Source: Astragalus membranaceus
Taxonomy: Eukaryota; Streptophyta; Magnoliopsida; Fabales; Fabaceae
Assembly: GCA_039519185.1 (NCBI GenBank)
Contig: CM076854.1
Span: 20,755,456 to 20,819,455, forward strand
DNA length: 64,000 nt
Direction of reading: 5' to 3'
The translations under genes were made by a program, and so were the position numbers. The notes beneath the pieces were generated by a model that saw only the letters and a program-made list of their open reading frames with translations, did no database searches and was not told the DNA's origin. This document shows positions 22,665 through 33,489 of this stretch, piece after piece; the first letter of the stretch is position 1, and the number at the start of each line of letters is the position of its first letter.

Positions 22665-22915
22665 AGAGTGACGAGGGGCGCGCAGAGGCTGAGGGGCGCG
22701 CAAAGATGAGGGGCGCGCAGAAGATGAGGGCGCGCTGATGCTGAGGGGCGCGCAGGTGCTGAGGGCGCGCAGATGCTGAGGGCCGTGCAGATGCTGAGGG
22801 CGCGCATAGCTGAGGGGCGCGCAGATGCTGAGGGGAGCGCAGGTGCTGAGGGCGCGCAGATGCTGAGGGCGAGCAGAGAGTGAGGGGCGAGCAGAGAGTG
22901 TGGGGTGAGCACATG
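22665..22915. repeat. Minisatellite, about 16-19-bp units (GAGGGGCGCGCAGATGCT type)
   Basis: About 13 degenerate CpG-rich units. It may lie inside a 5' UTR intron: CTCGAG|GTATTTGC at about 23110 and CCCTGCAG at 23300 make one plausible nearby intron. Confidence 0.8.
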
Positions 22916-23309
22916 GTGATTTTTCTTTCTCATGCTAAGTCCATCACTTCATCCATCATTTTGATTCCCACACATGCTATTTTTGTGACCTCTTCTCTCG
23001 TACCCATGAAGTATGCTACCTTCATGCCTACCCTTTTGTCTCTTTACTTTTTCAGGATCAAAATCTTAGCGTGTCGGGCCATCATTTGATCAGAGTGTCC
23101 ACCTCGAGGTATTTGCTTGTCTTCGAATCTGATAAACATTAATTTACTTTGGTCTTTATTTTCGGGAAGTCTTGGATATGTAGGTCCTTCCTCTTCTCTT
23201 AAACTCTGCTTGGGCGGCCTCAGGAGGGGGAGCTAGTCAAGAACAAGTCGTCCCTTTTCTTATTAGATACTTGTTTTGACTATATACCCCCACCCTGCAG
23301 GTTTAGTTG

Positions 23310-25252
23310 ATGACTCGCACTAAGCAGACGGTGAGAAAAGTCCCGTAAGGTGGTCGCATGCCTGTCAGGCGAGAGAAAGATCTTGACACCCCGACATCCC
23401 CAAACACACCTGTCACTTCTGAGATGTCTGGCTCTGAATCTGAAATTGAGGAGGTAGAGCTGGTTCAATCCAAGCCAGAAGGGCTTGATGAGGTTGATTA
23501 TGATTGTGTTTCTCGGACTCTTCGTGGTGCAAAGAGTATTTTTACTTTTGAAAAGGATTTTTCAGACCTTGAGTGCTTTGTTGGGGAACTTGGCCAAGAG
23601 TGGCGGTTAGAGGGTGTAAAGCGAGGAGAGCGTATCTGTCAGACTCCCAAAACATTAAAATTCATGATTTACCACTGCATCTTGTCCAGGATAGGTGTTC
23701 GCCCCCCTTTCACCTTTTTTCAGCAGGGGATTCTATGATTCATCGGGGCCACCCCTTCCCAGTTACATCCTAATGGGTGGGCCTTTCTGAGGTCTTTCGA
23801 GCTTGTGATGCGGGATATGCGAAGGTGTCTTGGAGACGTATTCGAGGTCTCTTGGAGACGTATTCGTGGCGCGGATCGATATCTCTATGAGCATGTGTGT
23901 TTTCACCCTAACCTTCCAATTTTCAAGAGGTATGTGGACTCTCAGAAGAAGTGGAGGCACAAGTATTTCTGGGTCGTGCCTAGTGATGATAACGCAGTGA
24001 GGACTGTGGGAACCTTAGATGAAAATGATGAATTTGAAGAGAAGAACTTCCCCTTGTCTTGCAGTGAGGAGTGTGTCACGTATTCCAGGGGAGACTATTT
24101 TGTTGATTAGAAAGAAATGGACTCGGAGGATCGGCGAACTTGGGCCATGCTTCAAGCTGTGGTTAAAAAGTTGAAGGGTCGCACCATCAAAGTTTGGGAT
24201 ATAGTGCAATGTGAGAGCGTGGGGGATGCTATCACAGCCTTGGGTAGTTTATCTTGTTGGATCTATTTTTATGCGTAGTATGTTTGAATATTTGTTTCTC
24301 ATAATCTATTTCTTTTTCAGATAAAATGAGCACGGAGGGGTCTTTTAAAGACATTCTTTCTTGGGCTGGTGACGATGAAGCTCAAGCCGCAGAGTCAGCT
24401 TGTCTCACTCCTTCACCTCCTGCTTCTAAGACCATTCGTAAGGTATCTGGATCAAAGTCTAAGGCAGGGATGTCCTTAGGAGCAAGCTCTCATGGGAAAG
24501 ACAAGTCTCAAGTCCAGTTACTATCTGACCGAAAATGCAAGAATCTGCAGGTGTCGCCCAAAGGTTCCCACATTACGAAACCTAAGCGTCAGAAAGATAG
24601 GAGGAACCATCCTTCCCCCGGGGGACTTTTTGAAGGCTTTGACCGGGCTGGGTATGAGGCTTACCAGAGTGATCCCTTTGCTTTGTGCTCTCAAGTGACC
24701 GGCTATGGTTCTAACCTGCTCAAGAAACGTGAGGCTAAAATTGCCGACCTTGAGTCAGGTAATCATCAATGCTCCTACTCCTGCGGTTTTCGTAAATTTT
24801 TGTTTATATGCCTTTGAGTTAGTTGCCATCTATTTTTGCAGGGATTAGCGAGGAGCGAGAGTGCTTCAAGTTGGATTAGGGAAAGCTTCAGATGGAACTT
24901 GCTGATGCCGGAACTAAAGAAGTCTCAGTCTGTGTCAGATGAGAAGATGAAAGGGTTCGAAGCTGCAAATAGAGACCTTCAAGGCCAGCTTGCAAGCTCT
25001 CAAAAGGAGATGAGTCGGGTAAAGCAGGAATCCAAAGAAAATTTGCAAACGGTGGCACGTAAGGCCAAGGATTTTGCCAAGGCCTCTTTCAAGAAGTGCT
25101 AGCCCCAGGTTCTCTGCTTGTATCCAGAAGCAGAGTTGGATCCTTCAATCATCCATTTCGGTCATGAGGTTCGTTATGGAAAGATTGTGAAGGCTCGTGC
25201 CGATAAGTCTGGTTATGACATCATTGCCCCAGCGTCTCCTGATTCTCCATGA
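23310..25252 (+). pseudogene. Antisense extra gene of a Tat-lineage element; histone H3 tail-like N-terminus
   Basis: It lies between pol and the 3' LTR on the strand opposite to pol, where Tat elements often carry extra ORFs. I infer three exons: 23310-24243, 24321-24758 and 24842-25252. The introns (77 and 83 bp) have GT-AG ends, and the frame is kept across both joins. The first 12 codons read M-T-R-T-K-Q-T-V-R-K-V-P, close to the histone H3 tail. An acidic stretch follows. A middle domain (L-H-P-N-G-W-A-F-L-R-S-F-E then K-K-W-R-H-K-Y-F-W-V) resembles, from memory, the plant 'putative gypsy-type transposon' domain. A lysine-rich region and a coiled coil near 24950-25090 end it. In-frame stops at 23346, 23736, 24108, about 24878 and 25100 plus a frameshift near 24930 make it a pseudogene. 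The role is unknown. Confidence 0.7.
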
Positions 25253-25817
25253 TCAAGTATTTGTTTGAATTTACTTTAGTTATGTACTTCTTGTTGGCGC
25301 TTTCGAGTTGTGACGGGGGGCCTAATCTATGTTTATGTAATTTTGAGATGATGACCCGTTCATGTTTGCTTTTAACGCTGGTTTTTGTTTTACCACGCAC
25401 GAATTTATTTCATGAATCATCAACGTTGCTTTTATCGATCTTTTGTTCTAGGCTAGCGCCATCTCTTTTTCAAGTATGCTCTGGGGACAGTTTATCAGAA
25501 CCTGGTCTGATTCTAACTCTCCCTTCAGAGCTTGCAACACGTTTTAAGTTGCTTCGCGAAGCGAGTTGGTCGACTCGCACCTCGGTTTGCAAGAAAGCAC
25601 AAATGATCGTAGCGTCGATCTCATGCCGCCCCTTTCTACCGTCAGGCTTTACATAGTTGCCTGGTCCCCTGCCGCTGGTGTTGGGACCTGGCTTTCTATC
25701 CTGCAAGTAATAGTAAGTATTGCAAAAACGATATTTTGAATCATAAGAGTAAAATTTCATTCATTCGCCCGCATTGACAGTCCACGCTATTACATTGGTT
25801 TAACACTTATGTCTTGT
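25253..25817. other. Element D spacer between antisense gene and pol 3' end
   Basis: No gene recognised. The two opposed genes end tail to tail across this 565-bp stretch. The 135-codon plus frame and 96-codon minus frame here show no domain I recognise. Confidence 0.5.
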
Positions 25818-26091
25818 TCATACAACAAACTTCCTTAGATTATCAGCGTTCCAAGTTCTAGGTATTGGTTTTTTGCTCAGGGTCTCCAGTTTGAAAGCTC
25901 CGTTTCTGCAACTATTCTGTATGGACCTTCCCAGTTTGGGGCTAACTTCCCTTGGAATGCATTATTTGACCCTATGTCTGCCCTTCGTAGGACTAGGTCG
26001 CCCACCTCTAAGGTTCTAGGGAGCACCTTAGCATTAAATCTTGCAGCCATCCTTTGCTTGATCACCATGTCCTTTAATGCTGCTTGGTTTC
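25818..26091 (-). pseudogene. Element D integrase, C-terminal end
   Basis: It encodes the integrase tail: Q-R-M-A-A-R-F-N-A-K-V, then G-D-L-V-L-R-R-A-D-I-G and N-W-E-G-P-Y-R-I-V, the GPY/F-type module. A frameshift near 25910 moves the last part into another frame, where it reads through P-R-T-W-N-A-D-N-L-R-K-F to a stop at 25818. It is the continuation of 36362-36905; element C was inserted between the two, with GTTTC present at both junctions. Confidence 0.85.
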
Positions 26092-28965
26092 TGTAACACC
26101 CTAAAATAATTTAATTAAGTAAGTGATTAAATTATTTAAAGTGTTGCATAAATTTTTATTATATTATAATATAGTATTTTTATTTAATTGAAGGGGATGG
26201 CATCGGAAATACCGGAATTACAAGTAACGGTCCCAAGAAGCCCAAGCCCGTTGGCTTAGGCGCTCCTTAGGCGCTAGGGGTCTAGGTTGCGCCTCATTAG
26301 TGCCAAAAGAAAGAAAGAAAGTCGAAGGAGAGGAGAAGAGAAAGAAAGTCGAAGGAGAGGAGAAGAGAAGGAAGGAGGCGACTTCAAGCTAAGGAGTTAG
26401 GGTTTGTTCATCTTGATTCTAGGTAAGGGTTCCTAGCCTTTTATGATTCGATTCCCTTTCTCTATCAAGTGTTTAAGTTTTCGGTTTCCCTAACCCTTTC
26501 TATTTTGATCAATTCGTGATGGTCCAAGAGAAAGAGAGAAAGGGCGTGATCGTGAGAAAAGGGGGAGTTTCCTTGTTGCGGTGATTCGTCGGTGCTTCGG
26601 TGGAAAGAGCTCTAGTGTCGTCATAATCAAGGTTAGGGGAGTCTCACTCTATAATAGAGAATATAATAGGTTGTATGTAGACCATAGGATCCCACTTGAT
26701 ATTATTTGTTAATTGTTAGATTGTTTAGATTGGTTGAAAATTGATAAATTGTATGAGGAAATCGATTTAGGCTTGAGTTGAGGTTTATAACATGTTGATT
26801 TCGTGTTTTGATATGTAATTGGGTGTAAGTGTGAAATTGAAGTTGTTGGTATGATCATAACATGTTTTGTGATTTGTTGTTGTGAATTGTTTTGGAAATT
26901 TGATGTTTGGTGGATGTTGGGTCGCATGGGGCGCCAAGTGCCTAGGGAAATGGCGCCCTGTGTACTGTAGCAGTAACTTGTGTTGTATGTTGTTGCTGTC
27001 TGGGCACTGTTCTGGCGCCTGGGGTGGCGCCAGGTTGCTGCCTGTGCTTAGGCAAGGCGCACAAAACATGTTTTTGGATAAAACTCAGTTTCTGAACATA
27101 TTTTCCCTAGCCAAATTTTGTATTCACCAGACCAAATTGTATTTAAAAACATTTTGGCTAAAGAATTTTCAGTTGTTCACGCATTGTTTTGGAAATTGTC
27201 CTAAAGGGCGTCGTTTTGACTATGTTTGTGGTGTCTAAGGGTGAGCTGTGAGTTCTGAACATATTTTCCCTAGCCAAACTTTGTATTCACCTGACCAAAT
27301 TGTATTTTAAGCACTTTGGCTAAAGAATTTCCAGATTTGCACTTGTCGTTTTGAAATGGTCCTATTGGACATCGTTTTAGCTTGTGAAAAGGGGGCGTTG
27401 TGTGCAAATCAGTTTCTGAACATATTTTCCCTAGCCAAACTTTGTATTCACCTGACCAAATTGTATTTTAAGCACTTTGGCTAAAGAATTTCCAGATTTG
27501 CACTTGTCGTTTTGAAATGGTCCTATTGGACATCGTTTTAGCTTGTGAAAAAGGGGCGTTGTGTGCAAATCAGTTTCTGAACATATTTTCCCTAGCCAAA
27601 CTTTGTATTCACCTGACCAAATTGTATTTTAAGCACTTTGGCTAAAGAATTTCCAGATTTGCACTTGTCGTTTTGAAATGGTCCTATTGGACATCGTTTT
27701 AGCTTGTGTAAAAGGGGCGTTGTGTGCAAATCAGTTTCTGAGCATATTTACCGGAGCCAAACTTTGTATTCACCTGACCAAATTGTATTTTAAGTACTTT
27801 GGCTAAAGAATTTCCAGATTTGCACTTGTTGTTTTGAAATGGTCCTATTGGGCATCGTTTTAACTTGTGTAAAGGGGGTTTTGTGTGCAAAACGATTCCT
27901 GAGTATATTTTCCCGAGCCAAACTTTGTATCCACGTGACCAAATTCTATTTTGAACATTTTGGCTAGAGCGGTCTTAATTTTTCAGGTGACCTACTATGG
28001 TTGTGCGCGTGTGTGTTGTGTTGGGCGCCAAGTGTGGCCGCCCAGGGCGCCAAGTGGTGTGTCCGTGCCTTGTGTTTTGGTTTCGGTCCTAATAGTGACA
28101 GATTGGTCCCTAGTGCTAGATTAGTCCTAGAGACGTGATTGAGATGAGAAAATAATGAGTTGATTGATGACGAGGCCATGGGGGCTAAGACTAAGATTAA
28201 TTAAAGAGGTAATATATGATGTATGGACCGCGTCGTTAAGAATTGTGATTGTGGTTTTTGTCATGGAGTCTCATGCATACATAAGGCTGCGGTCTGAGTT
28301 TTATATTATGATGATAAGGCTGCGGTCTGAGTTCTAAATTGAAATGATAAGGCTGCGGTCTGAGTTGATATTTTTGATGATAAGGCTGCGGTCTGGGAAA
28401 ATGGTACCACATGCATAACTGTATTGCATACATCCCCATGATAAGCATGTGAGTTGCTGATTGTATGAACTATTGTTACTGTGTGACTGTATGAGTGCGA
28501 CACTATGATGAAATATACTTCTTATTATAGTCTTTATTATATGGTTCGAGACTCACCCTTCTGTTGTTGTTTACTACAGGTAGTCCTGAGTGAAGGCTTA
28601 CTCCTTTCACTCCCGAGTCAGTCTGCTCTGATACGTGACACCTAGGGGGTGGGCTTAGGATTCTAGTGTTATTTATTTGCTGTTGAATTTCTTTATTTAA
28701 TGATTTTGATGAGGCGGTTGTTTGGCGCTTTTCGAGGTTATGTTATTTTTTTCCGTTGCGAGACATTATATTATAATGTGTGGATTTTATTGGTGAAGTC
28801 ATGAGTACCCTAATTTATTTAATGGTGTTGCGTATTATAAAGGTGTAATGAGGCTTATACTGATTTGACCGTTGTTAGATTAGAATTATGTGTAGCATCC
28901 CATTGAAATGAAATTTTGAAACTCTGATCTCTATGATAAATAGCCGGGTAGAATGGGGTGTTACA
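26092..28965 (+). repeat. 5' LTR of element C
   Basis: Runs TGTAACACCC to GGGTGTTACA. It contains a duplicated 26-bp GAAAGTCGAAGGAGAGGAGAA block (26315-26380), the 161-bp tandem array, and four copies of AAGGCTGCGGTCTGAGTT-type sequence about 34 bp apart (28280-28400). Confidence 0.95.
27087..27960 (+). repeat. 161-bp tandem array in LTR C (about 5.4 units)
   Basis: Units begin at TTCTGAACATATTTTCCC (27090, 27253, 27414, 27575, 27736, about 27894). The middle units are nearly identical and the outer ones diverged. The copy in the 3' LTR (34483-35360) has the same number of units. Confidence 0.9.
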
Positions 28966-28969
28966 TTAG

Positions 28970-28981
28970 TGGTATCAGAGC
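28970..28981 (+). promoter_or_regulatory. Primer binding site of element C (tRNA-iMet)
   Basis: TGGTATCAGAGC, four bases after the LTR end at 28965. Confidence 0.95.
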
Positions 28982-29091
28982 AAAAGTTCGGTCTGTCCGA
29001 CCAAGTGTGTCTGTCTGTCATATTGTGTATGACAATTAGGTGTTTTTGTTTTAGTTCTAAATTGTCGTTTATGCTGCAGTGCTAGGTTGAT

Positions 29092-32000
29092 ATGGCTAGA
29101 AGGGATGATGCTGCTTTGGCTGCTGCTCTGCAGGCCATAGCCCAAGCTGTTGGAAATCAACACAATGCTGCTGATATGAATGCCCGTAACCTGGCAACGT
29201 TTCAGAGGGAAAACCCACCCACCTTGAAGGGTCGGTATGATCCCGATGGAGCCCTGTCGTGGTTGAATGAGATAGAGCGGATATTCCGTGTTATGGATTG
29301 CACTGCTGCCCAGCAAGTGAAGTTTGGGACGCACATGCTGGCGGAAGAGGCTGACAAGTGGTGGTTAGGGATGCTGAACAGGTTGAACACTGCTGGTGAA
29401 GAGGTTACTTGGGAAGTCTTTACAAGGGAATTTAAAAGAAAGTATTACCCTGAAGACGTTCGGGCCAAGAAAGAGGTAGAATTCTTAGAATTGAAACAGG
29501 GAAATAAGTCAGTGGCTGAGTATGCAGCCAAATTTGAAGAGCTGGCCCAATTTTGTCCTTACTACGCCAATGATGCTGATTCAGAGTTCTCCAAGTGTGT
29601 GAAATTTGAGAGTGGCCTGCGACCCGATATTAAGAAGGCAATTGGGTATCATGAGATACGAGATTTTGCTAGACTAGTTGACAAGAGTAGGATTTATGAA
29701 GAGGACAGTTCTGCTGCCTACAAGGTTGGGAAAGAGAAAAGGAATACTCAGTTTAGGGGAAAGCCCTATGATACGGCTGGAGGTAAAAATAAGTGGAAGG
29801 CAGGTGCTGGTAAAAGATTTTCTGAGGGTAAGAAGCCTGGTGGGGGAGGTGCTCCCGCTGATATAGTATGTTATACGTGTGGCAAGCCGGGTCACAAAAG
29901 CTTCGATTGCAAGACTGAGGTAATGTGTTACCGTTGTGGGAAGAAAGGCCATATGGCGTCTAACTGTGATCGTAAGGAATCAGTGTGTTTCAATTGTGGT
30001 GAAGCTGGTCACTTTAGTTCTAAATGCACCAAACCAAAGAAAGAGAAATCCAATGGAAGAGTTTTCGCGCTAGCAGGCTCAGAGGGGCCCAATGAGATTC
30101 GAGGTACTTGTTTTATTTATGGTTCCCCTTTAGTTGCTATAATTGATACTGGTGCCACGCATTCTTTTATTGCTGCTGTTTGTGCTGAAAAGTTAAATTT
30201 AGTATTGTCTGCTATGAAGAGGGAAATGGTTATCGACACTCCAGCTAAGGGTTCGGTGACTACTTCTCTATTGTGTGCTAAGTGTCCTCTGTCAATCTTC
30301 GGCAGAGATTTTCTGGTTGACCTTATATGTCTGCCTTTGGGAGGGTTGGATGTTATTCTTGGTATGGACTGGTTAGTGGATAACCATGTGCACATCAACT
30401 GTTTCAGCAAGTCTGTGAGTTTTCTTCCTCCTGAGGAGGAGAAGTCTGTTTTGTTGTCTGGGGATCAGCTGCATAAGGTAATGAAGGATGGTGGTCAACT
30501 ATTTGCTTTGATGGCGTCTATGTCTGCTGAAAACCAAGCTATGGTTGAAGGGTTGCAGGTGGTGTGTGAGTTCCCTGAAGTGTTCCCTGATGAGATTCCT
30601 AGTGTGCCACCAGAGAGGGAAGTAGAGTTTGGGATTGACCTTGTGCCTGGCACTAGGCCTGTGTCCATGGCACCGTACCGGATGTCAGCTTCTGAGTTAT
30701 CTGAGTTAAAGAAGCAGTTGGAAGAGTTACTTGAAAAGAAATTTGTGAGACCTAGTGTGTCGCCATGGGGAGCTCCGGTTTTGTTAGTAAAGAAGAAAGA
30801 TGGGAGTATGCGCCTGTGTGTGGATTATAGACAGTTGAACAAGGTAACTATTAAAAATAAGTACCCTCTTCCGAGAATTGATGATCTGATGGACCAGCTA
30901 GTGGGTGCTAAGGTTTTTAGCAAAATTGATTTGAGGTCAGGGTATCATCAAATTAAAGTAAAAGACGAAGACGTCCAGAAGACAGCGTTCCGAACGAGGT
31001 ATGGACATTATGAGTACTCTGTGATGCCGTTTGGTGTCACCAATGCACCAGGGGTGTTTATGGAGTACATGAACCGTATCTTCCATAGCTACTTGGATCG
31101 GTTTGTGGTGGTTTTTATAGATGATATTCTGGTATACTCTAAATCCGAAGAGGAGCATGCAGAGCACTTGAGATTGGTGCTTGAAGTGTTGAAAGAGAAG
31201 AAGCTTTATGCTAAGTTGTCCAAATGCGAGTTCTGGCTGCGTGAGGTGAGCTTTTTGGGTCACATTATTTCTAGTGATGGCATAGCTGTAGACCCAGCCA
31301 AGGTTGATGCAGTGTTACAATGGGAGAGCCCAAAGTCTGCGACTGAGATCAGGAGTTTCTTGGGGTTGGCTGGTTACTACAGGAGGTTCATAGAGGGTTT
31401 CTCAAAGCTAGCCCTTCCGTTGACTCAATTGACGTGTAAAGGGAGAGTTTTTGTGTGGGATGCTAAGTGTGAAGAGAGCTTCCAAGAGTTGAAGAAAAGA
31501 TTGACAACATCTCCAGTGTTAGTGTTGCCCGTGCCGGATCAACCGTTTGTGGTATATTGTGATGCTTCCAGAATGGGCTTAGGAGGCGTATTGATGCAGG
31601 ATGGGAAGGTAGTCGCTTATGCGTCCAGACAGTTGCGGACACATGAGAAGAACTATCCTACTCATGATTTGGAATTGGCTGCTATTGTGTTTGCGCTAAA
31701 GATTTGGAGGCACTATTTGTATGGCACTAGATTCGAAGTATTCAGCGACCACAAGAGTTTGAAATACTTGTTTGATCAGAAGGAGCTGAATATGAGGCAG
31801 AGGCGTTGGTTAGAGCTGCTGAAAGACTATGATTTTGGCTTAAACTATCACCCCGGCAAAGCTAATGTCGTGGCTGATGCTTTAAGTCGAAAGACTTTGC
31901 ATATGTCAGCAATGATGGTAAAAGAGTTGGAGTTGATTGAGCAATTCCGTGATATGAGTCTAGTTTGCGAAGTGACACCGCAGAGTGTTAAGCTGGGTAT

Positions 32001-33477
32001 GCTGAGAATTGGTAATGACTTCTTAGTTAGTATCAGAGACGCCCAGAAATTAGATGTAAAGCTGGTTGACTTGTTAGTTGCGGGTGATCAGGATGTGGAT
32101 GGGGATTTCAGGTTGGATTCCCAGGGTGTGTTGAGATTTAGAGATAGGATCTGTATTCCCGATGATATTGAGATGAAGAAGATGATCCTTGAGGAGAGTC
32201 ATAGGAGCAAGCTGAGTATTCATCCAGGGGCTACAAAGATGTATCATGACTTGAAGAAATTATTTTGGTGGCCTGGTATGAAGAAAGATGTGGCACAGTT
32301 TGTGTATGCCTGTTTGACTTGCCAGAAGTCAAAGGTTGAGCACCAGAAGCCTGCGGGGTTGATGCAACCTTTAGATGTTCCGGAATGGAAATGGGATAGC
32401 ATTTCCATGGATTTTGTGACTGGGTTACCAAGAACCGTTCGGGGGTTTGATTCTATTTGGGTGATCGTGGATAGGTTGACGAAGTCTGCTCACTTCCTTC
32501 CTATCAACATCACATATCCGGTATCGAGATTGGCCGAGATATATATTCAGGTGATTGTAAAGTTGCATGGTGTCCCGAAGAGTATTGTATCTGACAGAGA
32601 TCCGAGGTTTACTTCGGAGTTTTGGGGGAGCTTGCAGGAGGCATTGGGGTCCAGATTGAGGTTGAGTTCAGCCTATCATCCTCAGACTGATGGGCAGACA
32701 GAGAGAACCATTCAGTCATTGGAGGACTTATTGAGATCGTGTGTTTTGGAGCAGGGAGGTGCGTGGGATACACACCTTCCATTAATTGAGTTTACTTACA
32801 ACAACAGCTACCATTCAAGTATAGGGATGGCTCCTTACGAGGCACTGTATGGGCGGAGGTGTAGAACTCCTGTGTGTTGGCATGAGTCTGGAGAGAGTGT
32901 TGTTCTTGGACCTGAACTAGTGAGAGAGACTACAGAGAAGATAAAAATGATCAGGGAGAAAATGAAAGAGTCTCAAAGTCGGCAAAAGAGTTACCATGAT
33001 AGAAGGAGAAAAGATTTGGAATTTCAGGCGGGAGAGCATGTTTTCTTGAGGGTCACGCCTATGGCTGGTGTTGGGCGTGCACTTAAAGCAAAGAAGTTGA
33101 CTCCTAGATTTATTGGACCGTACCAGATCACCGAGAGGGTCGGAAAGGTTGCTTATAGAGTGGCTTTACCACCTAACCTTTCGAACTTGCACGACGTATT
33201 TCACGTGTCGCAACTTCGGAAGTACATTCCGGACCCGTCTCATGTGATCCATATGGATGATATTGAGGTGCGAGATAATCTCACTGTGGAGACTATGCCA
33301 GTGAGGATTGATGATAGAGAAGTGAAGGTGCTGAGAGGGAAAAACATTGCTTTAGTAAAGGTGGTGTGGTTGGGAGCTACTGGCGAGAGCATGACTTGGG
33401 AGCTGGAGAGTAGGATGCGGGAATCCTATCCAGAGCTATTTGACTCAGGTATGAATTTCGAGGACGAAATTTCCTAA
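29092..33477 (+). CDS. gag-pol: Element C Gag-Pol polyprotein, intact
   Basis: One open frame of 1461 codons encodes all proteins needed for Ty3/gypsy retrotransposition. Domains in order: Gag capsid (about residues 20-220); three CCHC zinc knuckles starting near residues 260, 279 and 298; aspartic protease with D-T-G-A at residues 352-355; RT with the catalytic F-I-D-D (Asp677, Asp678); RNase H with its first Asp near 824; integrase with a zinc-binding H-H-C-C domain from about 1044 and the catalytic triad Asp1107, Asp1168, Glu1204 (DD35E spacing); and a chromodomain-like C-terminus (about 1405-1455) that in relatives guides insertion to chromatin. Every catalytic motif I can check is present. 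The start is the first ATG after the primer site and gives the expected Gag N-terminus. The stop lies 12 bases before the LTR. No frameshift separates gag from pol, so a single polyprotein is inferred, as in other chromoviruses. Confidence 0.97.
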   Translation: MARRDDAALAAALQAIAQAVGNQHNAADMNARNLATFQRENPPTLKGRYDPDGALSWLNEIERIFRVMDCTAAQQVKFGTHMLAEEADKWWLGMLNRLNTAGEEVTWEVFTREFKRKYYPEDVRAKKEVEFLELKQGNKSVAEYAAKFEELAQFCPYYANDADSEFSKCVKFESGLRPDIKKAIGYHEIRDFARLVDKSRIYEEDSSAAYKVGKEKRNTQFRGKPYDTAGGKNKWKAGAGKRFSEGKKPGGGGAPADIVCYTCGKPGHKSFDCKTEVMCYRCGKKGHMASNCDRKESVCFNCGEAGHFSSKCTKPKKEKSNGRVFALAGSEGPNEIRGTCFIYGSPLVAIIDTGATHSFIAAVCAEKLNLVLSAMKREMVIDTPAKGSVTTSLLCAKCPLSIFGRDFLVDLICLPLGGLDVILGMDWLVDNHVHINCFSKSVSFLPPEEEKSVLLSGDQLHKVMKDGGQLFALMASMSAENQAMVEGLQVVCEFPEVFPDEIPSVPPEREVEFGIDLVPGTRPVSMAPYRMSASELSELKKQLEELLEKKFVRPSVSPWGAPVLLVKKKDGSMRLCVDYRQLNKVTIKNKYPLPRIDDLMDQLVGAKVFSKIDLRSGYHQIKVKDEDVQKTAFRTRYGHYEYSVMPFGVTNAPGVFMEYMNRIFHSYLDRFVVVFIDDILVYSKSEEEHAEHLRLVLEVLKEKKLYAKLSKCEFWLREVSFLGHIISSDGIAVDPAKVDAVLQWESPKSATEIRSFLGLAGYYRRFIEGFSKLALPLTQLTCKGRVFVWDAKCEESFQELKKRLTTSPVLVLPVPDQPFVVYCDASRMGLGGVLMQDGKVVAYASRQLRTHEKNYPTHDLELAAIVFALKIWRHYLYGTRFEVFSDHKSLKYLFDQKELNMRQRRWLELLKDYDFGLNYHPGKANVVADALSRKTLHMSAMMVKELELIEQFRDMSLVCEVTPQSVKLGMLRIGNDFLVSIRDAQKLDVKLVDLLVAGDQDVDGDFRLDSQGVLRFRDRICIPDDIEMKKMILEESHRSKLSIHPGATKMYHDLKKLFWWPGMKKDVAQFVYACLTCQKSKVEHQKPAGLMQPLDVPEWKWDSISMDFVTGLPRTVRGFDSIWVIVDRLTKSAHFLPINITYPVSRLAEIYIQVIVKLHGVPKSIVSDRDPRFTSEFWGSLQEALGSRLRLSSAYHPQTDGQTERTIQSLEDLLRSCVLEQGGAWDTHLPLIEFTYNNSYHSSIGMAPYEALYGRRCRTPVCWHESGESVVLGPELVRETTEKIKMIREKMKESQSRQKSYHDRRRKDLEFQAGEHVFLRVTPMAGVGRALKAKKLTPRFIGPYQITERVGKVAYRVALPPNLSNLHDVFHVSQLRKYIPDPSHVIHMDDIEVRDNLTVETMPVRIDDREVKVLRGKNIALVKVVWLGATGESMTWELESRMRESYPELFDSGMNFEDEIS

Positions 33478-33489
33478 GTGGGGGAGAGT
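33478..33489 (+). promoter_or_regulatory. Polypurine tract of element C
   Basis: GTGGGGGAGAGT immediately upstream of the 3' LTR; it primes plus-strand DNA synthesis. Confidence 0.85.

Noticed and set aside
22074..22933. Long ORFs on both strands (170 and 242 codons)
   Set aside because: They span minisatellites whose unit length keeps frames open; no domain is present.
23310..23348. A histone H3 gene
   Set aside because: Only the tail resembles H3; there is no histone fold and the rest matches a transposon protein.
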